A DNA stretch of 64,000 bases from contig CAJJDN010000006.1 in NCBI GenBank assembly GCA_905182985.1, positions 524,946 through 588,945 on the forward strand. Direction: 5' to 3'. This document shows positions 12,019-23,508 of the stretch, piece by piece (the first letter of the stretch is position 1; each line of letters opens with the position of its first letter). The DNA is from Paramecium sonneborni (lineage: Eukaryota > Ciliophora > Oligohymenophorea > Peniculida > Parameciidae). The notes beneath the pieces were generated by a model. That model saw nothing but the letters and a program-made list of their open reading frames with translations, did no database searches and was not told where the DNA came from. The position numbers were made by a program, and so were the translations under genes.

Positions 12019-12920
12019 ATGTAAAAAAATATTGTTCCTCTTTTAACCCTAAATAATGGCAATAAAATACCATAAATAGGTTATGGTACCTATCAGTGTA
12101 AAGGAAATGAATTAATTGATGGAATCAAATATGCTCTAGAAGTGTAATCAGATTCATAACCTATTTTTTAGAGGATATACTCATATAGATTCTGCTTCTT
12201 GTTATAGAAATGGAAAAGATATTAGAGTGCCTAAACGTGAGGAATTTTTCATCACTTCCAAAATAGCTCCATAAGAATAAGGATATGAAAATACTCTTAA
12301 AGCCTGCAAAAAAATTCTTCAAGATTTAGATACTACATATCTTGATTTATTATTAATTCATTGGCCAGGTTCATCAGGTAATAAACCTAATAGTCCTGAG
12401 AATGCCACTGTCAGACTTTAAACTTATAAAGCTTTAGAGTAGTTATTTCAAGAAGGATTAATTAAAAATATTGGAGTCAGTAATTTTTTAAAACATCATC
12501 TTGAACATCTTTTGTAACATTGTAAAATTAAACCTGTTATCAACCAAATTGAAGTACATCCTTTATGTTGGGATTAAGCTACTGTTCAATTTTGTCAATA
12601 ACAAAGTAATTTTTAGTAATATTCCTTTAGACATTTTAATAGAGGCCTACTCTCCTATTGCAAGAAATGACCCAAAATTAATCTAGAATTAAAATATGAT
12701 AGAGATTTCCAAGAAATATAATAAAACTGTAGCTTAATTAAGTCTTAGATGGGCTATTCAAAAAGGATTTATTGTATTACCAAAATCAAAGACCCCAAAG
12801 TACATAAAGGAAAATATTGAGATTTTTGATTTTTAAATTTGTGAAGATGATATGAAAGCAATTGATAATCTAAATCAAAATTATCATACATGTTGGGATC
12901 CTAGTACAGTTACTTATTGA
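12019..12920 (+). CDS. Aldo/keto reductase, 282 aa
   Basis: NADPH-dependent carbonyl reductase of the AKR superfamily. The start at 12019 gives MQKNIVPLLTLNNGNKIPQ, with the expected LNNG lead. The catalytic tetrad is visible: Asp and Tyr in HIDSASCYRNG, Lys in FFITSKIAP, His in LLIHWPG. NADP-site segments are IGVSNF, NQIEVHP, AYSPIA and VLPKSKTPKYIKENIEIFDF. Introns are 28 nt at 12144-12171 and 25 nt at 12606-12630; spliced length is exactly 283 codons. The loop between YRNGKDIR and the KREEFF strand is shorter than usual. It follows CK2 alpha on the same strand after only 13 bp. The substrate cannot be inferred. Confidence 0.92.
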
Positions 12921-13051
12921 TTAATTATTTATTGTTAAAAAAATGAGTGATATTGTTCAAAAGATGTTTATTTATTCACATAAATATATAAAAAAATGAT
13001 TGAAAAGAACTCAATTCTTGGAATAACGAATACTATTAATAATTAAATTAA
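12921..13051. other. Short intergene
   Basis: 131 bp between the aldo/keto reductase stop and the EF-hand start. No motif recognised. Confidence 0.3.
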
Positions 13052-13396
13052 ATGGTGAGACGTGTGATTGTGTTATTACTATTAGGAATAGTTCTTGGAT
13101 TACAACCATATGAAGCTGATTTCTTGATGTTTGATTAAGATGGGGATTAAAAGCTAAAATATGATGAATTAAGAGCTCAATTCCCTTCTTAGAATCCATA
13201 TAATACAGCCGATTTTGTTGCTTAATTCTTCTTAGATTATGATTCCAATGGAGGTATATGAGAATAATCTTATTGTTATTTAGATAAAATCATTGAATTC
13301 AAAGAGTATGCAGCCAAACGAGATTAATAAAAATTAGAATTAGAATAATAATAATAGTAATAATCAATAAGTTCTATGTATCATGATGATTTGTGA
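13052..13396 (+). CDS. Small secreted EF-hand protein, 104 aa
   Basis: Calcium-binding protein with an apparent signal peptide (MVRRVIVLLLLGIVLGLQP) followed by two EF-hand loops: DQDGDQKLKYDE near residue 30, and DYDSNGDKIIEF, which becomes continuous only after removing a 30-nt intron at 13254-13283. The intron carries an in-frame TGA if retained. The tail is a Gln/Glu-rich helix with a poly-Gln run and ends MYHDDL before TGA. Spliced length is exactly 105 codons. The signal peptide suggests a secretory, cortical-store or trichocyst compartment; this is inference. No closer family assignment. Confidence 0.85.
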
Positions 13397-13598
13397 TTTT
13401 TTAACAGTATTTTAGTTTATGCAAACACTTTTAAAACATCATATCTCATTTTTATTAATTCTTTCTTATTTGGTACTTTTAATAATTTTTAATTTAAAAT
13501 ATTTTATCATATATCAATATTAGAATCTAAACTTAATTATTAAATAAAAATCAATTGTACATATAAAATAAATAAAATATCTCATAAAAATTTATCAT
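13397..13598. other. Convergent intergene
   Basis: 202 bp between the EF-hand stop and the PIG-T stop. AT-rich, no feature seen. Confidence 0.3.
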
Positions 13599-15045
13599 TC
13601 AAAATGAAATTAATGAAAAGATTTTTCTTAATAGTCTTTAAGCCAAAGATCCTTTTTCTGGTTTATTAAGAATGAATTTATCAACTGCCATACCTAAAAT
13701 CTATAAGAAAAAATATCCCATAGCCAAAGATGAAAAAGTTAAAATATTGAAAGGCATAGAAAAATCTGGATAGGGTTATCTTGTCACTTAATGAGAGGTT
13801 AAGTATAATTCTCCATTAAAAATTACAGGAGTAGTAATCTAACTTAAATAGTTATTTTTACAATGTCCTATCCTCTTTCAGGATCATGAGGATATTCTTC
13901 AAAACTTTTAAGTTTCTTGCTAAACTTAATTTTGACCAAAAAGGTTTCATTTTATTTAATTTTAGCATTGATAATTATTTTTTTAGTTTCTTTCTCCCAA
14001 ATGAATTATTTTTAACTTTCTAAATTTGTTTCTAATGTATGATAAATAGGAGTGAATTCATGTGGAAAATAGAGTAATACACTTACAATACCATCTTCAT
14101 TTGCAGTCACTTACAAATGGATGTAAGAATCAAAAGCAAACCAAGGCCCAGCACTGAATTTTCTAAGAGTTACTTAATTATAATAATATTAGCAATACTT
14201 TTAGGTGAATATTTGATCATGTTTGTATCATCTTATATTTTACTTAATTATCCCATCCTAAATTATTCAGCTGATTTTAAATTATACGTTATTTCCCTAG
14301 TAGAATGTTAAATAAATTCAGAATCAAATTCAGGGCATGAATGATATGATAAATTTGGATCTAAATTAAAAATCTTAGAAATAGATTAAGTCTCATATTT
14401 CACTAGAAGCACAATTTTTTAATATGCTGTTTTTGTGGACTCGTCATATTAAAATTTAGCTTAAAGAGATAAGTATGATGATCTAAAAATTGTGTTAGGA
14501 TCAATAATTTGAGCAACTCCTTTCTTCCCATTACAACCAAAGTATTTTAAAATTGATTCTATTCCATCAATGCAAATATTATCAGTAGGGTCTTGTGCCA
14601 AAAGTACCTTACCTACTTATATTGTATCATCATCAAATCCCATAAAAGAAAGGTAAGACTAATTTCCATTAAATTTATAATAATAGGCCTAATCATGAAT
14701 CATATTGTATTTTGCAATTCTGAAAATTTCAGAAATTTGATTTATAGCAATTTATTAATCAGCATCTTCATTTGTAATAATTAAAACTCCATGTTAAGGG
14801 GCATTGAGTTCAGGCATCATTCCTTGAGTTGAACTGATATATAATTCTCTGACCTTTCCTTCTATGTGCAAATTTTCTAAAAATGATCTAGGAAATAATG
14901 AAAAGGGTTATGTAGTTTTAGTGAAATCAATTTCATGTTTATTAATTATTCTAAATTCTGCAATTGATTCATCAGCATTTGGATAATGAAAGTGCAATTT
15001 AGAGGAAAATTAGGCTTAAACATAAACTAAGAAAAATATAAACAT
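13599..15045 (-). CDS. PIGT: PIG-T/Gpi16, GPI transamidase subunit
   Basis: Lumenal subunit of the ER complex that attaches GPI anchors to proteins. The ATG at 15045 gives a signal peptide (MFIFFLVYVQAQFSSKLHF). Matching PIG-T segments are SLFPRSFLENLHIEGKVREL followed by YISSTQG, then a Cys-containing region (ICIDGIESILKYFGC) and SSYLSLQAKF. Near the C-terminus come PYPDFSMPFNIFTF, one hydrophobic membrane segment and the cytosolic basic tail GSLAQRLLRKIF, ending at TGA 13599-13601. Several micro-introns are needed, for example GTAAAAATAACTATTTAAG plus TTAG before ITTPVIFNG. Length about 450 residues, slightly shorter than human. Ciliates display abundant GPI-anchored surface antigens, which fits. 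Confidence 0.85.
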
Positions 15046-15381
15046 TAATTATTTTTATAATCAATATTTTGAGGCTTATCTCAATATGAGAATATTAAAA
15101 ACTACATAATTATACAAATTTTAATCAACATATCTAAAGTTTGGATGGCATTTAATAGAATTTAGTATATTCAAAAATATATTTGATAGCATAATAAAAT
15201 TGAATATATGATAAAAGTAAATAAACCTTTTTACTGAGAATTTTATTGAAAAAATTAGAAGTAAAATGTAATTTTATTTCTAATTAATGAGATTATTACT
15301 TAGAATAAGATTAAAGAAATATAAATCAATCATTTATATTCCGCAACATCTTTCTGAATAAATAAAATTATAAAGATTTTA
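15046..15381. promoter_or_regulatory. Divergent intergene: PIG-T and DYRK-family kinase
   Basis: 336 bp between divergent start codons; both promoters are expected here. AT-rich with no recognised element. Confidence 0.35.
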
Positions 15382-16809
<1,428 letters not shown>

Positions 16810-16868
16810 TAAATAGATAAACTATAAGTGTTGTGTGACAATTAAATATATATATATATAAATGGGTG

Positions 16869-17135
16869 TCATTCAATTTCATCTAGTAATTCCTGAATAG
16901 GTTTAGAATTTTCAGAAATTGGCTAGTCAATTAAAACGAAAGGGTTTTTACAAAACTACCTCCCCTTGCTTATTTTTTTTATTGTTTCAATCTACTCTAG
17001 AGTAGCTGGAGCAGATGCAGCTTTCCAAATTTAATTCAGAGGATCATTGAATTCTATATTTTTTTAGGGCAAACCTATTATCTTTTTCTTTATAGGTATA
17101 GGCTGCAGAACATCACTTTTGATATTAATCTGCAT
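16869..17135 (-). CDS. Small hypothetical protein, 88 aa
   Basis: Unrecognised. The ATG at 17135 gives MQINIKSDVLQPIPIKKKII; the frame runs without introns to TGA 16869-16871, exactly 89 codons. It is basic in the first half and acidic at the end (PIQELLDEIE), with a Trp and one Cys and no transmembrane segment. Amino-acid use is balanced, unlike random AT-rich frames. Its stop lies 59 bp from the stop of the kinase on the other strand. Confidence 0.55.
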
Positions 17136-17374
17136 TTTAATTTTATTAATATATTTAATAAATGTAGGCATGCAATTAAAACCTAAAATTTTAAATATTT
17201 TGTATAGCCAATTACATCTTCTTTATTTATGAAATTCAATTAATTCAAAATTAAACTCAGACGAATTGTGAAATTAATATACATAATATAAAAGAAAAAG
17301 ATAAATAGTTAAAAGGAATAAAATTATTTGGACATATTAAAACAAGGCAATTTATATAACTAATTTATTTATAC

Positions 17375-18263
17375 TCAAATTAATTTGCATCCTTCATAAT
17401 CTATAGTTGCTTTAAGAGTTTTATAATTCTGGAGTTATTAAATTAAAAAATTGGATTATTGTTCATCTTATGGAAATGCAATACAAAATCCTCCATCTCC
17501 AGCTCCAGTCATTTTTGCAGGAATACTTTGTTTTTTACAAATTCTCTAAACTTAATAAAATCTTTACAATTATATCATTAATTCTATCAGTACAAATGCC
17601 TAACCTATCTAAAAGATCATGATTTTCATAAATCAACTCTTTAACAAGGCCTTCTTTAATTATTGATTCAGTTACTTCTGAAATTCTATCCAAGATTTAT
17701 TTTCCATCTTTTAGTTCAACAGAATTTTTAACTTTTGCAATGGATCCTTGAGTACCTTTTTATTTTCTATCTCCAGAATCAATTAATAAGATATTTTAAA
17801 TAGGAAGATCAATTTACTAAACGGATTTTCCAATTTGAAATAAGCATATACCACCATGATTGGTCACTTATACATCTAAACCGCTTCCTCTTTTGCCATG
17901 AAAAATATTCTCTATTTCTATTGCCTATTGAATAGAACCATTCATAGCTCTGGATAATGCAACAGCAAAAGAGGCAGATGATCCTAATCCAGAACTACTA
18001 GGTACTTCAGAGTTTACTTCTATAATGGATGGTTTTATATTTAGTATATGAGCAACTTAAGCTAAGTATGACTTTGAATCATTTTAATTTAGATCTAAAA
18101 TTTCATGCCAATCATTTCCCCATCTTAATTCAATTGAATTACTTGTATTAGGATAGATTTTTAATTTGGTGTATTTATTAATGGCTGCACATAATGCTCG
18201 ATGTCCATATACAACAGAATGCTCACCTGAAATTATTATCTTAGCAGGTGCTCTTACAAACAT
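17375..18263 (-). CDS. MVK: Mevalonate kinase, 288 aa
   Basis: GHMP kinase phosphorylating mevalonate in the isoprenoid/sterol pathway. The N-terminal motif 1 is MFVRAPAKIIISGEHSVVYG, motif 2 is the ATP loop PSSSGLGSSASFAVA, and motif 3 near the C-terminus is AKMTGAGDGGFCIAFP. The catalytic Asp region is GSGLDVQVTNHGG. One 22-nt intron at 17546-17567 restores RICKKQSIPAKMTGAG; the spliced length is exactly 289 codons. It is about 100 residues shorter than the human enzyme, closer to archaeal-type lengths. The cytosolic mevalonate pathway is expected in ciliates. Confidence 0.93.
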
Positions 18264-18871
18264 AATTAAAAAATGGAATATTTAGAAATTATTCAAAAAT
18301 TATTCCTAATGTAATAAACCAAATTTTGATATGAGTTGATAACAACATTCATCTAATGTTAAAAATTAATTCAACTGCACTTTATTCCTTAAATTTTACT
18401 TTTGAATTCATAAACTATTCAGATTTTATCCATTATATTAAATAAATTTTGGTTCTGAAGATATTAAACCATAATAATATATTAAAAAAGAAAGACATCA
18501 AGTTTAAAATCTCAAATAAATTTAATCCTTTAAAACTTTAAATAACTCTTAGAGTTCTTGAGTTAAATTAACTCCAAAATATATTATTTTATGATCCCAA
18601 ATGGAAAGATTATGATCCATAATTGGTTATATAGGAAACCTAAGAATATTTAGAAGAGAATCATGATGAATGAAGAAATATGGTATAAAAATGCATAATA
18701 ATAAATAATTTAAAGTATCAAAGTTAAGAGAATACTCAAGTGAAAAGTTATAAATTATACATAGATTGGCTCTAAAGATTATGCTCATGATTTTGATTTA
18801 TAATCCTTTACCAGATCCAATAATTAAATATAAAAGGATATTATTAAAACATCTATGCGATTCAATAGATA
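18264..18871. other. Region with ambiguous coding signal
   Basis: Between the mevalonate kinase start and the MSP-like remnant. Several long frames are open on the plus strand, but none has a start codon plus a consistent path. One frame from about 18590 looks protein-like (FYDPKWKDYDPQLVIQETQ) but stops at TGA before any splice site. It may be a degraded 5' part of the downstream pseudogene. Confidence 0.3.
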
Positions 18872-19282
18872 ATAACTCAAGAATTTCTCAAATAAAATTA
18901 ATAGAATAAATCTAATCAAAGATATAATGGAATTTATATAGCAAAGTAGATTCAAGATGTTAAATTACAGCCTGAATTAGCCTTTAGATTTAAACCTATT
19001 TAATCAAAAGAATTATATGTGAGACTTATAATCATATGATATGAAGTCAATTTTGTTCTCAATACCAAAAGAAGAAATCAATATAGTTAAATTTAATCTA
19101 ATATGGATTGCTATAGTTAACTTATTTATCATAATATAAGGCAAATTAAACTCAATTCTATTTCAATAACTTAAATTTACCTTGATTAAGAGTAAATTAC
19201 AAAATTTCAAATCTCATTCTATAAATCCTAAAATCAAAAGAAGAAGTAGATTAAAGCCAAATTATTCAATTATAGTGATTGA
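18872..19282 (+). pseudogene. Probable MSP/VAP-like domain pseudogene
   Basis: One frame resembles the second half of a major-sperm-protein (VAP) fold: VKLQPELAFRFKPIQSKELY then VRLIII, an in-frame TGA at 19037-19039, then YEVNFVLNTKRRNQYS and a final beta strand ITKFQISFYK before TGA 19280-19282. This parallels the beta-strand order of MSP domains (LxF...LxxxN...VxFKxKTT). No GT-AG micro-intron that I could find removes the internal TGA while keeping frame, and no in-frame start was found. I infer a decayed paralogue; the alternatives are an unrecognised intron or a base error. MSP homology is suggestive only. Confidence 0.35.
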
Positions 19283-19442
19283 TTACATTAAATATATTTA
19301 TATTAGATCTATTAAGTTCTTTTAATATTTCTAGAAAAGCTAAATTATCAGAAAATTAGGCAATAATTACTATTTTAATAAAAATCGAATTAAAATTATC
19401 TTCATAATTAAATTTATAAAAAAAAACAATTCAATATTTAAA

Positions 19443-19952
19443 ATGGGTTGGTGGGATGGAAACAATGATGATGATAATCAAAACAAGAATTTTAATAAAA
19501 ATGTCAATTCAACTTTTAAATCTTCAACAACTACTCGATAATGTAGACCTGATCCTGAGGATCAAAATTTTATGATCTGTAAAAATATTGTGAAAGAAAG
19601 TTCAACTATCAATGGTTAGAGGAATGATGAAACAAAAGAATATGAAGAGAGAGTTCCTATACAATAAAATTATGCAAGAAGAAATTAATAATTCAATTAG
19701 AATAATCTAGAATTTGATTTTAATTAAATGGATGAAGATTTAGGTTAGTTGTTTGAGAATTTCTCAAATAACTTCTTTAAAAACTTTCCATCAATTGTAT
19801 TTGGCCCAATGAGAGCAGATTTTTAAAATCCAAATTATGAGTAAAGAGGAAATCATAATTATAATAATAATCAATAAAGAACATAGAAATAATAATAAAA
19901 TTAATAATAACCAAGAATCTAAAAGAAGAAGGATGACATTTATGATTGCTGA
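19443..19952 (+). CDS. Asn/Gln-rich acidic protein, 169 aa
   Basis: Unrecognised. The ATG at 19443 gives MGWWDGNNDDDNQNKNF; the intronless frame reaches TGA 19950-19952, exactly 170 codons. The composition is Asn/Gln/Asp-rich and probably disordered, with one more ordered central segment (DLGQLFENFSNNFFKNFPS) and a C-terminal poly-Gln plus KKKDDIYDC. The FENF...FKNFPS motif hints at a short amphipathic interaction helix. The gene ends 74 bp before RPS23 on the same strand. Confidence 0.6.
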
Positions 19953-20026
19953 GTTTTATATATATTATTATTTAATCAAAAGAAGATTGTAATTAATTTA
20001 AAAAATTAAATTAAAATCTTTTAATC

Positions 20027-20481
20027 ATGGGAGTTGGTAAACCCAGAGGTATGAGAGCAGGTAGAAAGCTCAAAGATCACAGAAGAGTTAACAGATGGGC
20101 TGATAAAGAATATAATAAAGCTATGATTGGATCAAGATATAAGAATCCATTTATGGGTGCATCACATGCTAAAGGTTTGGTTGTTGAAAAAATTGGAGTG
20201 TAAATATAATTTTATAATGTACATTTAGTGAATCTAAATAACCAAACTCTGCTGTTAGAAAATGTGTAAGAGTATTATTGAAAAAGAATGGTAAAAAAAT
20301 ATCAGCTTTTGTTCCAAAGGATGGTTGCTTAAACTTTTTAAATGAAAATGATGAAGTCACAGTAGCTGGATTTGGTAGAAAAGGACATGCAGTCGGAGAT
20401 ATTCCAGGGGTCAGATTTAAGATTATTGCTGTTAAAGGAAAGTCACTTTTGGCTTTATGGTTAGGAAAAGTAGAAAAATGA
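20027..20481 (+). CDS. RPS23: Ribosomal protein S23 (uS12), 141 aa
   Basis: Small-subunit protein at the decoding centre. The ATG at 20027 gives [20 protein letters not shown]. The family signature around the hydroxylated proline is [16 protein letters not shown], followed by [15 protein letters not shown] and [20 protein letters not shown]. The C-terminus is [11 protein letters not shown] before TGA 20479-20481. One 29-nt intron at 20200-20228 splits GV/ESKQPN; spliced length is 142 codons, the expected size. It uses TAA as Gln in the invariant KQPNSA motif, which is strong evidence for the ciliate code. Confidence 0.97.
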
Positions 20482-21505
20482 GCAACATATGTTCCTTTTT
20501 TGTCAGTATATTAAAAAAATATTTATAATTTTTTATAGTATTTTTTTTTATCATAAAATATATAAATTAATATTGCCAACCTCTATTCTAGTTCATTATT
20601 CTCATAAGAAATCACATTTAATATTTGAACTTCTTTATAATTATATTCTAAAAATGTTAATTTAATTGTAATTATTTAGGAAATAAAAAAAAAGTTTGAT
20701 AAAATTTTAAAATAAGTTCCTTAAATCCTTTGCATCCAAATGAAATGATGAAAGTAGATTGTTTAAACAATAAATATTTAATCAAAAAATAAATATCTTG
20801 TTTATTTAAACAATAATTATCAATTGATCCTAAATGCATATATTTGTTTTTAATCCATTTTATTTTATTTTATGATTAAAACTATTGCTTAAAATCAATA
20901 TTAATTATTCACATTTAATAAAAAAGAATTAAGGAACTTAACTGAATGAGATATAAGTGTTTGATTTTTATCATAAACATTCTAAAAGGAAATATAGAAC
21001 TAAATCGCACACTTTAAAATAAGATTTATTGGGACATCAGAATAAAGACACGTGAATTGGTCATATAGTTTTTTTAATAATGTAACTTAATGAATAGCAT
21101 TTTTGAACCTTCAATTTCTGAAATAACATTTTGAGATATTTTAATTCAACAACTTTTATTATTGACTATTTTCTGTATTTGAGTTTAAACAAACGTTATT
21201 TTTATAGGTTTTGTTATTTTATAATTCAAATTGAATTATATAATTATTAAATCTTATTTTCTCAATGGTTTTATCAATAATCAAATATAATAACCTTATA
21301 AATTGATTGTTCATTCCTAATCATGATATACCGTACCGTAATAGGTATATTATATTGTGATATTTGTATTTATAGCAAATTTAATGTAATATTTTTGGAA
21401 TAATTATAATTTATTTAAATTTTTAATGATAGTACAATTCTTATACCCCCTAAAGAAATATCTTTGTTGTTTAATATCATTATTTGGCAATATTTATTTA
21501 ATCCA
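20482..21505. other. 1-kb AT-rich intergene with small inverted repeats
   Basis: Separates RPS23 from the MORN gene (both plus strand). No coding signal. It contains the palindrome TTGTTTAAACAA at about 20759 with a related half repeated about 50 bp downstream, and an inverted repeat ATATACC...GGTATAT at 21326-21350 enclosing a direct CCGTA repeat, locally richer in G+C. No ncRNA family was recognised. Confidence 0.4.
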
Positions 21506-23379
21506 ATGGATTAATCAATAGTAAAACTGAATACGGAATGTGAAGATATTCAATAATCATTCCTCTCCTCTCCAAGTGAGTACTTCTCGAATCAAAAAGA
21601 TGATTTAGCTGAGAAATGTCAATTCTCATATAAACTATTTTGTGAAACCAATCCCCGAGATCAAATTGCATAAAAGATTGTTAATTTTCAATAAGAAAAA
21701 CAATAACTGTAATCGATCCAACTTATATAGTCTCTATTTGATAGAGAAATTAGAATAGTATTTCATTAAAGATATCACAACCTTACTTGAATATGTTGAA
21801 CAATTAGAATAATCATACAATACATTATATAATGGAGGATTCAAAATAATAAATGAACAATTACTAACATTTTTTGATTATGAGAAAGTTTAAAAACTAA
21901 ATGAAACAATTAATCTTTTAGAATAAAGATGGAATCTACCATAAATAAAAGAAGCAGGCAAATAATTTGAAAAAGTGTTAGGATTATCTAGTTTGAAATG
22001 TATGTTAGAAGAACATGTTCGTGATTAAACAATGGTGCAGTTCTTCTTACAAAACTAAATACACAAACCACCAGTTGAATATCTATTCTTAAGGAGTCAA
22101 GAAGTTGATAAATTGAATGAATAAGATGGAATCTACTTTGGAGAAGTATTATAATAAATGAAGCATGGATTTGGAGTTTGTATTAGAGGCTAAGCAATTT
22201 GGTAAGGTTATTGGAAACATAATCATATTCTTTGGGGTCAATATACATTTGAGGAAAATGGATAGAAAAAAATTATGTAAGGTTAATTTAAGGATGATAT
22301 GCTAGAAGGAGAAGGAAAATGCATAGCATTTAATGGGGATACAGTTTAAGGATAATTTAGAAGAAGTCGAATTTAAGGAAGAGGTACTTACAGATTTAGT
22401 TATGGAAATATGTATATAAATATTATATTAATTTAGATATGAAGGAGATCTAAAAAATAATACTATTGATGGATAAGGTTCTATGAAATTTGCTAATGGT
22501 GATTAATATGAGGGAGATTGGAGAAATCATTCTATTTATGGGAAAGGCAAGTATACATATAATAATGGTGATGTTTATGAAGGAGATTTTGTTAATGGAG
22601 ACAAAGAAGGAAAAGGATTACTAAGATTTGAGAATGGAAATATGTATTAAGGAGAATTTAAAAATAATATAATACATGGTTATGGAGAATTTACATTTGC
22701 AAATGGAGATAAGTATGCATATATTTTAGATAATAAGGTATAAAGGAGAATTCAAAAATGCTCAAAGAGATGGAAAGGGTAAATATGAATAAACGACTGG
22801 TGAATTTTATGAAGGAACTTTTGTTAATGATAAAAGAGAAGGGTTCGGAATTTAAAAGTATTCTAATGGAGATATCTATGAAGGATAATTCAGAAATGAT
22901 AAAAGAGAAGGATAAGGAAGATATAAATTTGCAAATGGAAATGTGTATTTTTCTGATTAAATTTTAGTTATATTGGAGACTTTGTTAATGATAAAATGGA
23001 AGGTAAAGGAAAAAAGAAATTTGCAAATGGTGATTGTTATGAAGGGGAATGGAGTAACTAACTTTTTAATGGAAAAGGATAATATAAGTTTGCAAATGGT
23101 AATACATATATTGGAGGATTTATTAATAATAAAAGAGAAGGACATGGAATTTATAAATTTGCTAATGGTAATACATATGAAGGAGAGTATAAGAATGATA
23201 AAAGAGATGGTAAAGGTATTTTTATATATGCTGATGGAAATCGAGAAATTGGTGAATATATAGAAGGCAAACCTCAAGGGGAACATTAAGTTTATAGAGG
23301 AAGATAAAGTAGTCCATTTAAAATTAATAACTATAATTCTGGTAAATTAGATTCAACCTTTATTACAAGTAAATTCTGA
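21506..23379 (+). CDS. MORN-repeat protein, 592 aa
   Basis: About 190 N-terminal residues are helical and acidic (DKLNEQDGIYFGEVLQQ marks the transition), followed by roughly 15 tandem MORN repeats of 23 residues of the form YEGxxxNxxxxGxGxxxFANGxx, for example YEGDWRNHSIYGKGKYTY and YEGEYKNDKRDGKGIFIYAD. MORN arrays form rigid beta-rods and in ciliates occur in cortical, basal-body or ciliary proteins; localisation here is inference. Introns: 22 nt in the N-terminal part, then 25, 25 and 23 nt inside the repeats. Their removal keeps every repeat in register and leaves exactly 593 codons. The last repeat (EIGEYIEGKPQGEHQVYRGR) is degenerate, and a short Ser/Asn tail ends at TGA 23377-23379. 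Confidence 0.9.
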
Positions 23380-23508
23380 TCAAATTGATATAAAATTATA
23401 AATTAATTTTATTTAAAATGACAGTATTTTTATTCAATTAAGTTTCTTAGAAATTTTAATATAATAAATATATTTTTTTGTAGACAGAATTAATTATTCA
23501 TAGAATAA
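23380..23508. other. Convergent intergene
   Basis: 129 bp between the MORN stop and the kinase stop. No feature recognised. Confidence 0.3.

Noticed and set aside
22957..23286. Minus-strand frame of about 109 codons over the MORN gene
   Set aside because: Shadow of tandem MORN repeats; its regular composition only mirrors the repeat on the other strand.
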